A stretch of DNA of 64,000 bases from Halomonas sp. TA22 (lineage in GTDB: Bacteria > Pseudomonadota > Gammaproteobacteria > Pseudomonadales > Halomonadaceae), in assembly GCF_013009075.1 (NCBI RefSeq), contig NZ_CP053108.1:2418001-2482000 (forward strand), written 5' to 3'. This document shows, piece by piece, positions 22,076 through 31,085 of the stretch. The notes beneath the pieces were generated by a model. It saw only the letters and a program-made list of their open reading frames with translations, was not told the origin of the DNA and searched no databases. Made by a program: the position numbers and the translations under genes. Positions within the stretch are counted from its first letter, which is position 1. Each line of letters opens with the position of its first letter.

Positions 22076-22933
22076 ATGAGCGACACTAACGCCGTCTTGC
22101 ACTGCGGTCGGCACCGCCTCGATCTCTCCTATCCCCGCGTGATGGGGATTCTCAACGTGACTCCCGACTCCTTTTCCGATGGCGGGCGACACATCGCCTT
22201 GGATGATGCTCTGCGCCATGCCGAGCGCATGCTGGCGGAGGGCGCCGCGATCATCGATGTCGGCGGCGAGTCGACTCGCCCAGGCTCTGTATCGGTCTCC
22301 CCCCAGCAGGAGCTGGACCGAGTGGCGCCGGTGGTGGAGCGGCTGGTGCGCGACCTCGATGCACTCGTTTCGGTGGACACCAGCACTCCCGAGGTGATCG
22401 AGCAGACCGCGGCACTGGGAGCTGGCATGATCAACGACGTGCGCTCCCTGCAGCGTGAAGGCGCCCTGCTGGCGGCGGTCAGGAGCGGACTGCCGGTGTG
22501 CTTGATGCACATGCTTGGCGAGCCCGGCGACATGCAGAAGTCGCCACACTATGATGATGAGGTGGAGATCGCCGTGGCGGCCTTCCTCAAGTCGCGTATC
22601 GAGGCATGTGAGGCGGCTGGGCTGCGTCGTGAGCGTTTGATTCTCGATCCGGGTTTCGGCTTCGGCAAGACGGTCGAGCACAATCTGCGCCTGCTCAACC
22701 GCATGGCGCAGCTCAAGACATTCGGCATGCCGCTGCTCGTTGGTATGTCGCGCAAGAGCATGATCGGAAAGGTGTTGGAGCGGCCAGTCGAGGAACGCCT
22801 GGCCGGTGGAATCGCTCTGACCGCGCTGGCGGTGGAGCGAGGTGCAAGGATTATTCGCGTTCACGATGTCGGCTCCAGCGTGGATGCGGTCAACATGACC
22901 TGGGCCGTGCTTAAGGAAGGCTTCGATACATGA
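22076..22933 (+). CDS. folP: Dihydropteroate synthase FolP
   Basis: Joins p-aminobenzoate to the pterin in folate synthesis; the target of sulfonamides. The 285-aa TIM-barrel product has [14 protein letters not shown], the GGESTRPGS motif, IINDV-like [17 protein letters not shown], and GMSRKSMIG, all family signatures. The TGA overlaps the glmM ATG. Confidence 0.97.
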   Translation: MSDTNAVLHCGRHRLDLSYPRVMGILNVTPDSFSDGGRHIALDDALRHAERMLAEGAAIIDVGGESTRPGSVSVSPQQELDRVAPVVERLVRDLDALVSVDTSTPEVIEQTAALGAGMINDVRSLQREGALLAAVRSGLPVCLMHMLGEPGDMQKSPHYDDEVEIAVAAFLKSRIEACEAAGLRRERLILDPGFGFGKTVEHNLRLLNRMAQLKTFGMPLLVGMSRKSMIGKVLERPVEERLAGGIALTALAVERGARIIRVHDVGSSVDAVNMTWAVLKEGFDT

Positions 22934-24276
22934 GTAGACGCTACTTCGGCACCGATGGCATTCGCGGCACTGTCGGTGACTACCCCATTACCGCCGACTT
23001 CATGCTCAAGCTGGGCTGGGCAATGGGACGCGTGCTGGCCGAAGAGGGCCGCTCGAAAGTGTTGATCGGCAAGGACACGCGCATCTCCGGTTACATGTTC
23101 GAGTCGGCGCTGGAGGCGGGGCTCTCCGCCGCCGGCGTCGATGTCTCGCTGCTCGGGCCGATGCCAACTCCCGGTATCGCCTACCTGACCCGCACCTTCC
23201 GTGCCGATGCCGGCATCGTCATCTCCGCCTCGCACAACGCCTTTGCCGACAATGGCATCAAGTTCTTCTCCGCCGAGGGTACCAAGCTGCCCGACGCACT
23301 GGAGACGCGGATCGAGGAGATGCTCGACCAGCCTCTCACCACGGTGAAGGCGGCCGAGCTGGGCAAGGCAGTGCGCATCAACGATGCTGCCGGGCGCTAT
23401 ATCGAATTCTGCAAATCGACGATTCCCGACCGCCTCAGCCTGCATGGGCTGAAAATCGTGCTCGACTGCGCTCATGGTGCCACCTACCACATCGCACCCA
23501 GCGTATTTCGCGAGATGGGGGCCGAGGTGAGCGTGATCGGTGCCAGTCCCGATGGGCTCAATATCAACCAGCAGGTTGGCTCGACCTATCCTGCCGCGCT
23601 ACGGGCGGCGGTGATTCAGCAGGGTGCCGACCTGGGGGTCGCCTTCGATGGCGATGGCGATCGCGTTCTGCTGGTGGATGCCGACGGGCGTGAGGTCGAC
23701 GGCGACGACATTCTCTACCTGATCGCCCGCGACCGGCATGCACGGGGCGACTTGGGCGGCGGCGTGGTCGGCACGCTGATGTCCAACTTCGGGCTGGCCG
23801 CGGCCCTCGAGCAGATGGGCGTGCCGTTCGAGCGCGCCAAGGTTGGCGACCGTTACGTGATGGAGAAGCTCGACGCCAACGGCTGGATGCTGGGAGGCGA
23901 ATCCTCGGGCCATATCGTCTGCCGCCATGTCCAGACCACGGGAGACGGCATCGTCTCGGCGCTGCAGGTAGTGGCGATCATGGTGCGTAAGGGGGTGTCG
24001 CTAGCACGCCTGCTGCAGGGCTTCGAAAAGGCGCCCCAGGAGCTGGTCAATGTGCGGCTGAAGGCGACGACCGACCGTCAGGCACTGCTGGCAAGCGAGG
24101 CGCTGAAGCAATCCGTGGCCGCAGTCGAAGCCGAGCTTGGCGACGAAGGCCGCGTGTTGCTGCGCCCCTCGGGTACCGAGCCACTGATTCGAGTCATGGT
24201 AGAGGGGCGCCCGCACCTCGATGTGTCCGGTCTTGCTCGCCGCTTGGCGGCGGATGTCGAGACGCTGCTCGACTGA
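22930..24276 (+). CDS. glmM: Phosphoglucosamine mutase GlmM
   Basis: Interconverts glucosamine-6-P and glucosamine-1-P for UDP-GlcNAc. The 448-aa product has the phosphoserine loop ISASHNAF (about 98-105), the metal loop DGDGDR, the sugar-binding GGESSGHI, and the phosphate-binding [12 protein letters not shown] near the C-terminus. Overlaps folP by 4 nt (ATGA), the usual folP-glmM pair. Confidence 0.98.
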   Translation: MSRRYFGTDGIRGTVGDYPITADFMLKLGWAMGRVLAEEGRSKVLIGKDTRISGYMFESALEAGLSAAGVDVSLLGPMPTPGIAYLTRTFRADAGIVISASHNAFADNGIKFFSAEGTKLPDALETRIEEMLDQPLTTVKAAELGKAVRINDAAGRYIEFCKSTIPDRLSLHGLKIVLDCAHGATYHIAPSVFREMGAEVSVIGASPDGLNINQQVGSTYPAALRAAVIQQGADLGVAFDGDGDRVLLVDADGREVDGDDILYLIARDRHARGDLGGGVVGTLMSNFGLAAALEQMGVPFERAKVGDRYVMEKLDANGWMLGGESSGHIVCRHVQTTGDGIVSALQVVAIMVRKGVSLARLLQGFEKAPQELVNVRLKATTDRQALLASEALKQSVAAVEAELGDEGRVLLRPSGTEPLIRVMVEGRPHLDVSGLARRLAADVETLLD

Positions 24277-24286
24277 GATTCATGGC

Positions 24287-24319
24287 ACCTGCGGCGCTAA
24301 CTGGTTGTCAGCCGCAGGT
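24287..24319 (+). terminator. Hairpin between glmM and tpiA
   Basis: ACCTGCGGC (24287-24295) pairs with GCCGCAGGT (24311-24319) around a 15-nt loop. No T run follows, so it may be a Rho-dependent or stabilising structure rather than a strong terminator. Confidence 0.4.
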
Positions 24320-24375
24320 TGTCATGCTAGGGCTGCTCCTATACCATTTCGCTCCACCTTGAAAGAGGATAGCCC

Positions 24376-25125
24376 ATGCGCATGCCGCTGATTGCCGGAA
24401 ACTGGAAGATGAACGGCTCAACCGAGTTGGTCGAGTCATTCGGACGCGCCTTTTCCGACGCCGCTCTGCCAGCGCCGTTGGAGATCGCCATTTTTCCTCC
24501 GTTTCCCTATTTCGAGGTGGCGAGGCGGGTTTTCTCCGAAACGCCGGTGCTGCTTGGTGCCCAGACGCTCAATCCGCTTCACTCCGGGGCGCATACCGGC
24601 GAGGTGAGCGGCAGGATGCTCAAGGAGTTCGGCGTCGCCTATGCACTCGTCGGTCATTCCGAACGTCGCCAGCTCTATCGTGAGAGCGACAGACAGGTAT
24701 ACGATCGCCTGCTCGCTGCGCTCAGCGCCGATATCAACCCCATTCTCTGTGTGGGCGAGACGCTGGAAGAGCGTGATGCCGGCCGTACCCGGGACGTCGT
24801 GCTGCGCCAGGTCGGTTATGTCATGGCGCTGCTCGAACCCGAGCAGCGCGCCAGGGTGACGATCGCCTACGAGCCGGTCTGGGCGATCGGTAGCGGGCGT
24901 ACGGCAACGCCCGAGCAGGCTCAGGAAGTCCTGGGCGAGATCCGCGCCTATCAGGCCAGCTTCGACAGGGATCTTGCCGCAGGGCTGCGCCTGCTCTATG
25001 GCGGCAGCATGAATGCAAGTAACGCGGCTGAGCTATTGTCCCAGCCGGACATCGACGGCGGCCTGGTGGGCGGTGCCTCACTCAAGGTCGACGATTTCCT
25101 AGCCATTTGTCAGTCAGCAGGTTGA
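24376..25125 (+). CDS. tpiA: Triosephosphate isomerase TpiA
   Basis: Glycolytic interconversion of dihydroxyacetone phosphate and glyceraldehyde-3-phosphate. The 249-aa barrel has GNWKMNG with the catalytic Lys, GHSERR with the electrophilic His, YEPVWAIGSGRTA with the base Glu and loop 6, and a phosphate-binding LLYGGSMNASNA. AGAGGA precedes the ATG at 24376. secG follows after 4 bp. Confidence 0.98.
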   Translation: MRMPLIAGNWKMNGSTELVESFGRAFSDAALPAPLEIAIFPPFPYFEVARRVFSETPVLLGAQTLNPLHSGAHTGEVSGRMLKEFGVAYALVGHSERRQLYRESDRQVYDRLLAALSADINPILCVGETLEERDAGRTRDVVLRQVGYVMALLEPEQRARVTIAYEPVWAIGSGRTATPEQAQEVLGEIRAYQASFDRDLAAGLRLLYGGSMNASNAAELLSQPDIDGGLVGGASLKVDDFLAICQSAG

Positions 25126-25129
25126 AATC

Positions 25130-25489
25130 ATGCAAGTTGCCATTCTCATGATCCATGTGGCGATCGCCATCGCCCTGGTTGTGCTCATTCTGCTGCAGCA
25201 GGGCAAGGGCGCCGAGGCCGGTGCGGCCTTTGGTGGTGGTGCCTCTCAGACCGTGTTTGGCTCGCGGGGCTCGGGTGGCTTCCTGTCGCGCTTCACGGCG
25301 GTGTTGGCGGCCTCCTTCTTCGCGACCTCCATGGCGTTGGCCTACTTCGCCTCCGAAGCAGGGCAGGCACCTGAGGCGGGAATTCCTGATGCACGCTTGA
25401 TCGAGCAGCAAAGAAGCATTCCGACGCTTGACGATCAGGCCAACGACGTGGATAATGCCGCGCCAGTGCTTGAGGAAAGCGGTGAGTAA
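25130..25489 (+). CDS. secG: Preprotein translocase subunit SecG
   Basis: Accessory subunit of the SecYEG channel. The 119-aa product has two membrane helices (about 3-25 and 55-73) joined by the family loop GAAFGGGASQTVFGSRGSG, and a polar C-terminal tail. The tpiA-secG-tRNA-Leu order is a familiar gammaproteobacterial block that normally continues into tRNA-fMet, rimP and nusA. Confidence 0.96.
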   Translation: MQVAILMIHVAIAIALVVLILLQQGKGAEAGAAFGGGASQTVFGSRGSGGFLSRFTAVLAASFFATSMALAYFASEAGQAPEAGIPDARLIEQQRSIPTLDDQANDVDNAAPVLEESGE

Positions 25490-25517
25490 ACGCCGTACTT
25501 AATCTAGCACCCCCATT

Positions 25518-25604
25518 GCCGAAGTGGTGGAATTGGTAGACACGCTATCTTGAGGGGGTAGTGACCTTACGGTCGTGCGGGTTCAAGTCCCGCCTTCGGC
25601 ACCA
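25518..25604 (+). tRNA. tRNA-Leu (anticodon GAG)
   Basis: An 87-nt class II tRNA. The acceptor stem pairs GCCGAAG with CTTCGGC followed by ACCA. The anticodon stem CTATC/GGTAG holds the loop TTGAGGG with GAG. A long variable arm (TGACCTTACGGTCG) and the T arm CGGGTTCAAGTCCCG are clear. Lies between secG and the broken tRNA-fMet. Confidence 0.97.
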
Positions 25605-25678
25605 TCTGTAGCAGATGTCTCGTAATGTAAGGTCATCTGTTTCAGCAGTTAATCTGTATTGCGGCAACCCCGGCCATC

Positions 25679-25707
25679 TTGACGTAGTAGGTGCTGGGGA
25701 ATATAAT
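25679..25707 (+). promoter_or_regulatory. Strong sigma-70 promoter of the tRNA-fMet locus
   Basis: TTGACG (25679-25684), a 17-bp spacer and a perfect TATAAT (25702-25707). The tRNA-fMet 5' end lies 14 bp downstream. Because the tRNA is now fused to prophage sequence, this promoter transcribes the fusion and stops, if at all, at the terminator at 25853-25882. Confidence 0.9.
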
Positions 25708-25720
25708 TGCCGACCTGTGA

Positions 25721-25780
<60 letters not shown>

Positions 25781-25841
25781 GGTCTTGAAAACCGGCAAGG
25801 GTGAAAGCCCTTCCAGGGTTCGAATCCCTGTCCCTCCGCCA
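25781..25841 (+). other. Prophage left end (attL): 3' 61 nt of tRNA-Ser(UGA)
   Basis: Sequence from the anticodon stem onward matches tRNA-Ser(UGA): stem-loop GGTCTTGAAAACC, a long variable arm (AAGGGTGAAAGCCCTT), T arm CAGGGTTCGAATCCCTG and TCCCTCCGCCA. Phages that integrate in tRNA genes carry the 3' part of their target to rebuild it, so the native target of this phage is inferred to be tRNA-Ser(UGA). Here it is joined to tRNA-fMet instead. Confidence 0.8.
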
Positions 25842-25852
25842 CTTTATTCAAG

Positions 25853-25882
25853 GGAATCAGCTATTTAGCTGGTTCCTTTTTT
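25853..25882 (+). terminator. Terminator after the tRNA-Ser fragment
   Basis: GGAATCAGCT (25853-25862) pairs with AGCTGGTTCC (25867-25876), one G-U pair, 4-nt loop, followed by TTTTTT. It would terminate a rebuilt tRNA-Ser in a normal lysogen, and here ends the fused transcript. Confidence 0.9.
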
Positions 25883-25909
25883 GCTTTCTGAGGGTCGAAA
25901 AAGGGGCAA

Positions 25910-25996
25910 AGTATAACGCGGGGAACACATGCCGTTATACTGATCGACCTGGACCGGCAAGGAATAGACGAAAGTCTGATCCGACCGGCAATGAAT
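25910..25996. repeat. Repeats between attL and int, possible recombinase arm sites
   Basis: Two signals lie in the short gap before int. One is an inverted repeat, AGTATAACG (25910-25918) with CGTTATACT (25933-25941). The other is a direct repeat, GACCGGCAAGGAAT (25952-25965) and GACCGGCAATGAAT (25983-25996), 13 of 14 identical and 31 bp apart, about three helical turns. Location suggests integrase or excisionase binding; this is inference. Confidence 0.5.
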
Positions 25997-26009
25997 GGCA
26001 TGCCAAAGT

Positions 26010-27023
26010 CTACTCTACGATGAAGGCGTCGGCGCCCAGCGCGGATACCTTGAGCACCTGCTTGGCGCGCAAATAGATCTCGGTGGTGCGGCGATCGCTA
26101 TGCTGAAGATTGGTCTGCACGTCGATGCCCTGGCGCTCGGCGTCGGTCGCGTGCTTAGCGCGAAGGTCATGTTCGGTGAATCGCTCGATCATGCCTTCTG
26201 TCATCGCTTTCTTCATTCCGTACTGCCAGCGTGAGTGGAACTGATCCTTGTTGTAGGGCATGCCGTCTCGCTTGCAGAACAGGGTAGGGCCTTGTCGCCC
26301 GCGCGATAGGTTGTCCGCCTTGATCTCATCCACGAGCTTTCCGAGCTCGTCGTCCCACGCGATCACAGCCTGCTTCCCCACCTTGCTGGTGCGCAGCAGG
26401 ATGCCGTCTGGCCCAAGCTGATCGAGACGCAGGCCCAAGAGATCCTTCTGGCGCAGCCCGGTCTTGTACTTGAGCAGGGCGTAGCGGCGCACCCAGGGGG
26501 AGGTGAAGCGCAGAAATCGGGCGAATTCAGCATCGGTGACATAGCGGTCCCGCGGCTTGAGCTTGAACTTCGCTACCGGGTCGGCCGGGTTGTGCTCAAG
26601 GACTCCCCAGCGCTGGGCGAAGCGGAAGATGTGCTTGAGCAGTGAGAGTTCGTGATTCGCTTGCGTCTTGGACTGCGCGCCCCGTGCATCCATGTAGCGG
26701 TAGACATCGTGGACGGTGATGTCCTCCGGCTCGCACTCAGCGAATACCAGGCGCAGCCGCTTGAGTTCGTCGAGATTGGACTTCCGTGTCGCGGGGCTGG
26801 GCTTCGCCGGGATGATCTCCGCTTCGTACTTGTCGAAGAGCCTTCCCATTCCCGCCTTGGGGAACAGTCTCGGTGCCCAGGCGTTATACTCCGCCCGTGC
26901 GTCTTCGACGGTTTCACCCAGCCTGATCCATGACTTGCCGACCAGCGCCTTCTGCCGTGCGTTGCACTTGTATCGCCAGGCGCCGCTTTTCCAGTAGACG
27001 CGAGGAATGCCGACTTCGCTCAT
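26010..27023 (-). CDS. int: Phage tyrosine integrase
   Basis: A 337-aa site-specific recombinase. It has an N-terminal arm-binding part, a SAM-like core domain (about 58-145) and a catalytic domain with Arg191 (TGLRQKD), Lys214, His285-x-x-Arg288, His308 and the nucleophile Tyr317 (TTEIYLR). The ATG at 27023 overlaps the TGA of the DUF4224 gene by 4 nt; the much longer open frame upstream overlaps that gene and is not used. Its 3' end lies about 170 bp from attL, as expected. Confidence 0.95.
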   Translation of the reverse strand: MSEVGIPRVYWKSGAWRYKCNARQKALVGKSWIRLGETVEDARAEYNAWAPRLFPKAGMGRLFDKYEAEIIPAKPSPATRKSNLDELKRLRLVFAECEPEDITVHDVYRYMDARGAQSKTQANHELSLLKHIFRFAQRWGVLEHNPADPVAKFKLKPRDRYVTDAEFARFLRFTSPWVRRYALLKYKTGLRQKDLLGLRLDQLGPDGILLRTSKVGKQAVIAWDDELGKLVDEIKADNLSRGRQGPTLFCKRDGMPYNKDQFHSRWQYGMKKAMTEGMIERFTEHDLRAKHATDAERQGIDVQTNLQHSDRRTTEIYLRAKQVLKVSALGADAFIVE

Positions 27024-27247
27024 GCGCCCAGCGCTCCGATGTTCGGGCGCTTGCGGTCCTGGTTGGCCGGCGCGCTGCCGCAGAACACTTCCTCTACGTG
27101 GCGCCGCCCGACCAGCACCTGGCCGGCTTCGTTGTCTTTCCAGCGGATTCCCATGCGTTCCAGCGCTTCGCGCTGCTCCTTGCCTCGTTTTCGCCCGGTG
27201 AGCTGTTCGAGCTCGTCGGGCGTCAGGAAGAGTGTTCTCATCGCCAT
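27020..27247 (-). CDS. DUF4224 protein, probable excisionase/Int partner
   Basis: A 75-aa protein with the DUF4224 pattern (FLTPDELEQLTGRKR, then a short helix-turn-helix-like segment and VGRRHVEEVF). Genes of this family sit directly upstream of phage integrases and are thought to act as a directionality or DNA-binding partner; this is inferred from context. The ATG at 27247 has AGAGG upstream. Stop and int start overlap (ATGA). Confidence 0.85.
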   Translation of the reverse strand: MAMRTLFLTPDELEQLTGRKRGKEQREALERMGIRWKDNEAGQVLVGRRHVEEVFCGSAPANQDRKRPNIGALGA

Positions 27248-27303
27248 GATGACCTCTATGCGTCTGATCAAAAAGGCGCTGCCAGGGCCTGGAAGCGCGC
27301 ATT

Positions 27304-27325
27304 AAAAAACCGCCTCATGGGCGGT
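27304..27325 (-). terminator. Terminator ahead of the DUF4224-int pair
   Basis: On the minus strand ACCGCC-CATGA-GGCGGT is followed by TTTTTT (27309-27304). It separates the leftward early operon from the integrase pair, so int expression from pL would require antitermination or another promoter. Confidence 0.85.
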
Positions 27326-27355
27326 GGGTCTCGATATCGGTATAGCGATATCGAC

Positions 27356-27727
27356 TCATGGGGTGGGGCGGGTACACGGCATGCCGAAGTGCTCCATCAG
27401 ATCGCATGTTGCCTGCTGAGCGTGATACCGCCCCTTGGCTTTCACGAAGGCCAACGCCAGGCGGCGGGTTTCCGCCAGGCTCTCTTGTGCGTTGCTGGCC
27501 AGTTCCTTCTCCGCGGCATCCAGCATTGAGTTGAGAGTGGTCTTCTCATGCTCGAGCTCCTCGATGCGCTGGCAGAGCTGCTCATTGACGTGATCATCCT
27601 TGCCGCCGAATACCGCCACGCTGCCGGCCAATACCATCTGCTGATCGATCGAGAGCGGGCAGCCGGCCCGCTTCATGGTGTTTTTGATCATGTCGGAGGG
27701 GGTGGCAATTTCCGCGTGGCTATTCAT
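27356..27727 (-). CDS. Hypothetical phage protein with coiled coil
   Basis: A 123-aa product not recognised. The N-terminus (about 1-45) contains MIKNTMKRAGCPLSIDQQMVL. A predicted coiled coil of Glu/Leu-rich heptads spans about 48-95, and the C-terminus has a few Cys and His. It starts inside the end of the upstream gene (8-nt overlap) and is the last gene before the terminator at 27304-27325. Confidence 0.75.
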   Translation of the reverse strand: MNSHAEIATPSDMIKNTMKRAGCPLSIDQQMVLAGSVAVFGGKDDHVNEQLCQRIEELEHEKTTLNSMLDAAEKELASNAQESLAETRRLALAFVKAKGRYHAQQATCDLMEHFGMPCTRPTP

Positions 27728-28529
27728 GGTTGCCTCCTTGGGCTTGGCGGCGTCGGTAATGACGTGCTCGGGCTTTCAGCCATAGCTGCGTCGAGGTATC
27801 TATTGAATCCTCTGCGGCAGATTCCAACGCCTCCGCCTGCCACTGGGCTTTCAGGTGCGCGAGGGCTTGGCGGAACTGTTCGACATAGTGCTCCCGGCTG
27901 CGGGCGCCCCAACTACTCACCATACATTCGGGTTCCGGATCCTCATCTGGATAATCGGCGTCGGGCTCCCCCGGTATCATGAGGAAAGCGTTCTCAATGC
28001 TGTGCAGATAGTCGGCGAAGCGGCGCATATTCTCGATATTCGTGACGATCACGCTTGTGCGGTGGCGATTCTCGTTGTGGGGCGGGAACCCAAGGGCATC
28101 GGCGACCGCCTCCACATGCGCCGCCAGGGCGAGGCGTTCCCGCAGGATATGCTCGACAGCATTGAGCGCGGGTGCTGGCCCCATGCCGCCACCGGTATCG
28201 AGCCCGACGATTTCCTCGAGGCGCTGCCAGGCTTCGCACATCGCACGGAATCCCGTCGCCTCACGGTCCGCACGTTTCAATGCTGCATCACGCTCTTTCA
28301 CAACCAATCTGGCAATTGCGACTAAATCGCACATGCTTGGATTTTCAGCGTCATGTCCTAATGCACTAGCAAGATCCATTTTCAGCCGCTGATGCTCAGT
28401 CGCTTCCAGCCGATCGGCAGCGGAAGATGCCTTTGCCGTGACCCGTGTGCCGCACACCGTACACCGATGCTCGCAGGTGTAGGTGCCCGGCCATTTCTCG
28501 CCGCAGGTGCGGCATTCGAGCTCGTTCAT
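27720..28529 (-). CDS. Hypothetical phage protein with N-terminal zinc ribbon
   Basis: A 269-aa product. The first 30 residues carry four Cys in the pattern CRTCGEKW and CTVCGTRV (plus CEHRC), a zinc ribbon. The rest is helical and resembles ead/Ea22-type early phage proteins that vary by mosaic exchange; this resemblance is loose. The ATG at 28529 is chosen for its GAGGA site at good spacing; the frame opens 57 nt earlier. Confidence 0.75.
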   Translation of the reverse strand: MNELECRTCGEKWPGTYTCEHRCTVCGTRVTAKASSAADRLEATEHQRLKMDLASALGHDAENPSMCDLVAIARLVVKERDAALKRADREATGFRAMCEAWQRLEEIVGLDTGGGMGPAPALNAVEHILRERLALAAHVEAVADALGFPPHNENRHRTSVIVTNIENMRRFADYLHSIENAFLMIPGEPDADYPDEDPEPECMVSSWGARSREHYVEQFRQALAHLKAQWQAEALESAAEDSIDTSTQLWLKARARHYRRRQAQGGNHE

Positions 28530-28620
28530 CGCAAAGTCCTCATGGCTCATTAAAGAATTGAAGTTTTCTGCCGATATGCTAATCAAGTCTTAATTTATGA
28601 TCTTGGGTATAGGTAGGCAT

Positions 28621-29526
28621 ATGGCTAATCAAATTGAACATGCGTGGTATAGCCCTACATGGGAATATGACGAAAATGATTACCAATCATTGATAGAAAA
28701 TCATATTGTCATCTCTATAGAACAGTATTCGAGTGAGATGCATGGCTTCTTATTCTGTCCGCTATGCCACACCCCCTTATCTAAATCACCATCAGAAAAA
28801 ATGCATTTCAGTAACGGACGAAGTGCCCACTTCAAGCACCTACCATCCTTTTCTCACATCCGGTGCGCCCACCGGTCTCTAAGAGCACAGGGACTCAAGT
28901 TCGATTCTGAAGAAGATGCGCGCCGAGCCATTGATGACGAACAACTCGCTGTAGTACATGAGTTCATCAAGGAGAAGCCGGTAGCCATAGAAAATGAAGC
29001 AGACCCTTATGACCAGTCCCAAGTTGAGGATATGGACGGTCCGCTAGCAAACTTTCCCATATCTAGGCATCGCGGAGAGCATTTCATAGTTCCCACGCGC
29101 ATTAAAACTGTACATGGCATATGCCGAAGATTTGATCATAATCTGGAGCGCTACTACGTTCTTCCTGGCATGACCAACCCAGTTCAGCTTCGGTCTCTGC
29201 TACGGGACGCATCAAAAATAGAAACAACGATTGAAATACCCGCTCTTTATTACGGAGTAATCACCAACATCAACTCACCTTTTAAACGCCCCCATAATGT
29301 GGCAATGATAATGGTCAGCTATTCGGGAGGGCACGCTGATTTCTGCATAAAAACTACAAACGCTTCTGCGAAGGAGCATGGCATTGACAATAACTCTAAG
29401 GGAAGATATGTGATGTTTTTTGGTCCAATAAGCACCAATGGTGTTGGTCTATGCTTCAACAACCCTGGCTGGGGGGAATACTCCATCTTACCCGAAAAGT
29501 ACAACCATCTTATTGAAAACCTTTAA
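28621..29526 (+). CDS. Unknown cargo protein with zinc-finger-like N-terminus
   Basis: A 301-aa product, not recognised. Residues about 45-85 hold a CPLCHTPL motif followed by HFKH and RCAHRSLRAQG, which looks like a Cys/His metal site of the CoiA or nuclease-associated kind. The C-terminal half (about 200-301) is beta-rich. AT content is far higher than in neighbouring early genes and the strand is opposite to the surrounding operon. This marks a recently acquired cargo gene, possibly for defence. Start chosen at ATG 28621; an ATG 24 nt earlier is also in frame. Confidence 0.75.
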   Translation: MANQIEHAWYSPTWEYDENDYQSLIENHIVISIEQYSSEMHGFLFCPLCHTPLSKSPSEKMHFSNGRSAHFKHLPSFSHIRCAHRSLRAQGLKFDSEEDARRAIDDEQLAVVHEFIKEKPVAIENEADPYDQSQVEDMDGPLANFPISRHRGEHFIVPTRIKTVHGICRRFDHNLERYYVLPGMTNPVQLRSLLRDASKIETTIEIPALYYGVITNINSPFKRPHNVAMIMVSYSGGHADFCIKTTNASAKEHGIDNNSKGRYVMFFGPISTNGVGLCFNNPGWGEYSILPEKYNHLIENL

Positions 29527-29556
29527 TCTAGAATAATAGCTGGTGCGGTTATCGTT

Positions 29557-29578
29557 AAAAGCCGCCTCAGTGGGCGGC
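29557..29578. terminator. Terminator between convergent cargo gene and methyltransferase
   Basis: GCCGCC (29561-29566) pairs with GGCGGC (29573-29578). On the minus strand TTTTAAC follows, serving the methyltransferase gene. The same stem may also stop the plus-strand gene. Confidence 0.7.
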
Positions 29579-29586
29579 GGGTTGGT

Positions 29587-31053
29587 CTATGCAGCCACGG
29601 CAGGCGCTGCCATGAACTTTTTCTCGTGAGCGAAGTTTGCTTCCACGATGGCCTTCGCCAGAGGCGGGCAGACGCTGTTGCCGATCAGGCGCACCTGGGC
29701 GTACTTCGGCACTGGTCGGCCATCGACCTCTGCGAATTGGTAGCTGGCCGGGAATCCTTGGGCGGCAGCGAGTTCGTGCGGCTGGAGCATGCGCATGCCA
29801 AGGTCGACGATGGCGTATTGCTCGCCGTCTATGGTGACGGTGACCAGGCCGAAGCGGTCACGGGTGGGCATGGTGTGCAGGGGCTCGCCCGGGCCCTGGC
29901 CGACGCCTTTGCCGTAGTACTTCACAAGGAAGGCCGTCACTGCTGCAGCGTGAGTGCCCCCGGCGCAGATGGTCGGCATCGGCTGGGCAATGTCGCTACC
30001 GCCTCGCTCGCTGCCCTTGAGGTTGAGCAAGCTCACGGCTACCGGTGCGTTGTGGTCGGTAGCGGTGATGGTGGGCAGTGGTTGGCGAAGGTCAGCGCCG
30101 ACCACGCCGCCGTAATGCTTGGCCAGGAATGCCGAAACTAGGGCATGCTTCTGACCGCCTGCAACGACCGTGTCCAGCGGGCGATTGAGGTCAAGCACGC
30201 GCGGACTCTGGCCGGGACGTTCGCCGTAACCTGTCTGCACCATGAACGGCTCGGCATTCTCCACCACGTACCGCATCACGCCTTTGGCGATCCGCTTGAG
30301 CGTGTTCTCTGCCAGCGGCCGGTCACGGTCGAAGATCGACGGGCAGGGGATCGACCAGTCGATACACTCCGCAGCTGTACGCCACGGCTGCAGCTTGCCC
30401 CGGCGTACTGCTGGCGTAGCCGGGTCGCCATGGGTGGGCTTGGGCCACACGATCGGCAGGCCATCGCGCCGGGCGATCAGGAACAGTCGCTTGCGGATGG
30501 TCGGGGCGCCGTAGTCGCAGGCCCGCAGGATCTTCCAGTCCACTTGGTAGCCGTGGCGCTTGAGCATCCGCACGAAGCCACGAAAGGTTAGGCCCTTGCG
30601 CGCCGGATCCGGTACGACCTGGCCCATGCCGTTCTTGGTCAGCGGCCCCCAGTCGAGGAACTCTTCGACGTTTTCCAGTGCGATGACCCTGGGCTTCACC
30701 TTGGCCGCCCAGCGTGCCGCTACCCATGCCAAACCGCGCACGCTCTTGCTGACAGGACGGCCACCCTTGGCCTTGGAGTGGTGGCGACAATCAGGGGAGA
30801 ACCATGCCAGTCCCACCGGGCCATTGACGGCCTTGGCGGGATCGACGTCCCACACGTCGGCAACCGAGTGAGCACTGCCGGGGTGATTGGCGGTATGCAC
30901 CGCAATGGCGGTGGCGTCGTGGTTGATGGCGAGATCCACCGGGCGGCCCAAGGCCTGCTCGATTCCTTCGGAGGCACCACCGCCGCCGGCGAAGTTATCG
31001 ACCACCAATTCATGGCCAAAGAGATTTAGATTCAAATGTAATTCCCCTATCAT
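29587..31053 (-). CDS. Phage DNA (cytosine-5) methyltransferase
   Basis: A 488-aa C5-methyltransferase. SAM motif I is FAGGGGASEG (21-30). The catalytic loop is FSPDCRHHSKAKGG, with Cys89 in a PDC variant of the usual PC that is common in phage enzymes. Motif VI ENVEEF and QVRLIGNSVCPP near the C-terminus fit the family. It probably protects phage DNA from host restriction or marks the phage genome; the target site is unknown. ATG 31053 is chosen as the start ahead of motif I. It is divergent from the SIR2-like gene with a 32-bp gap. Confidence 0.92.
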   Translation of the reverse strand: MIGELHLNLNLFGHELVVDNFAGGGGASEGIEQALGRPVDLAINHDATAIAVHTANHPGSAHSVADVWDVDPAKAVNGPVGLAWFSPDCRHHSKAKGGRPVSKSVRGLAWVAARWAAKVKPRVIALENVEEFLDWGPLTKNGMGQVVPDPARKGLTFRGFVRMLKRHGYQVDWKILRACDYGAPTIRKRLFLIARRDGLPIVWPKPTHGDPATPAVRRGKLQPWRTAAECIDWSIPCPSIFDRDRPLAENTLKRIAKGVMRYVVENAEPFMVQTGYGERPGQSPRVLDLNRPLDTVVAGGQKHALVSAFLAKHYGGVVGADLRQPLPTITATDHNAPVAVSLLNLKGSERGGSDIAQPMPTICAGGTHAAAVTAFLVKYYGKGVGQGPGEPLHTMPTRDRFGLVTVTIDGEQYAIVDLGMRMLQPHELAAAQGFPASYQFAEVDGRPVPKYAQVRLIGNSVCPPLAKAIVEANFAHEKKFMAAPAVAA

Positions 31054-31085
31054 GTTGAGGTCTTTACAGATAACCGGAGGAGCGC

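Noticed and set aside
27024-27302. A 93-codon N-terminal extension of the prophage integrase
   Set aside because: It overlaps the DUF4224 gene in another frame; the ATG at 27023 overlaps the DUF4224 stop and gives a normal integrase.
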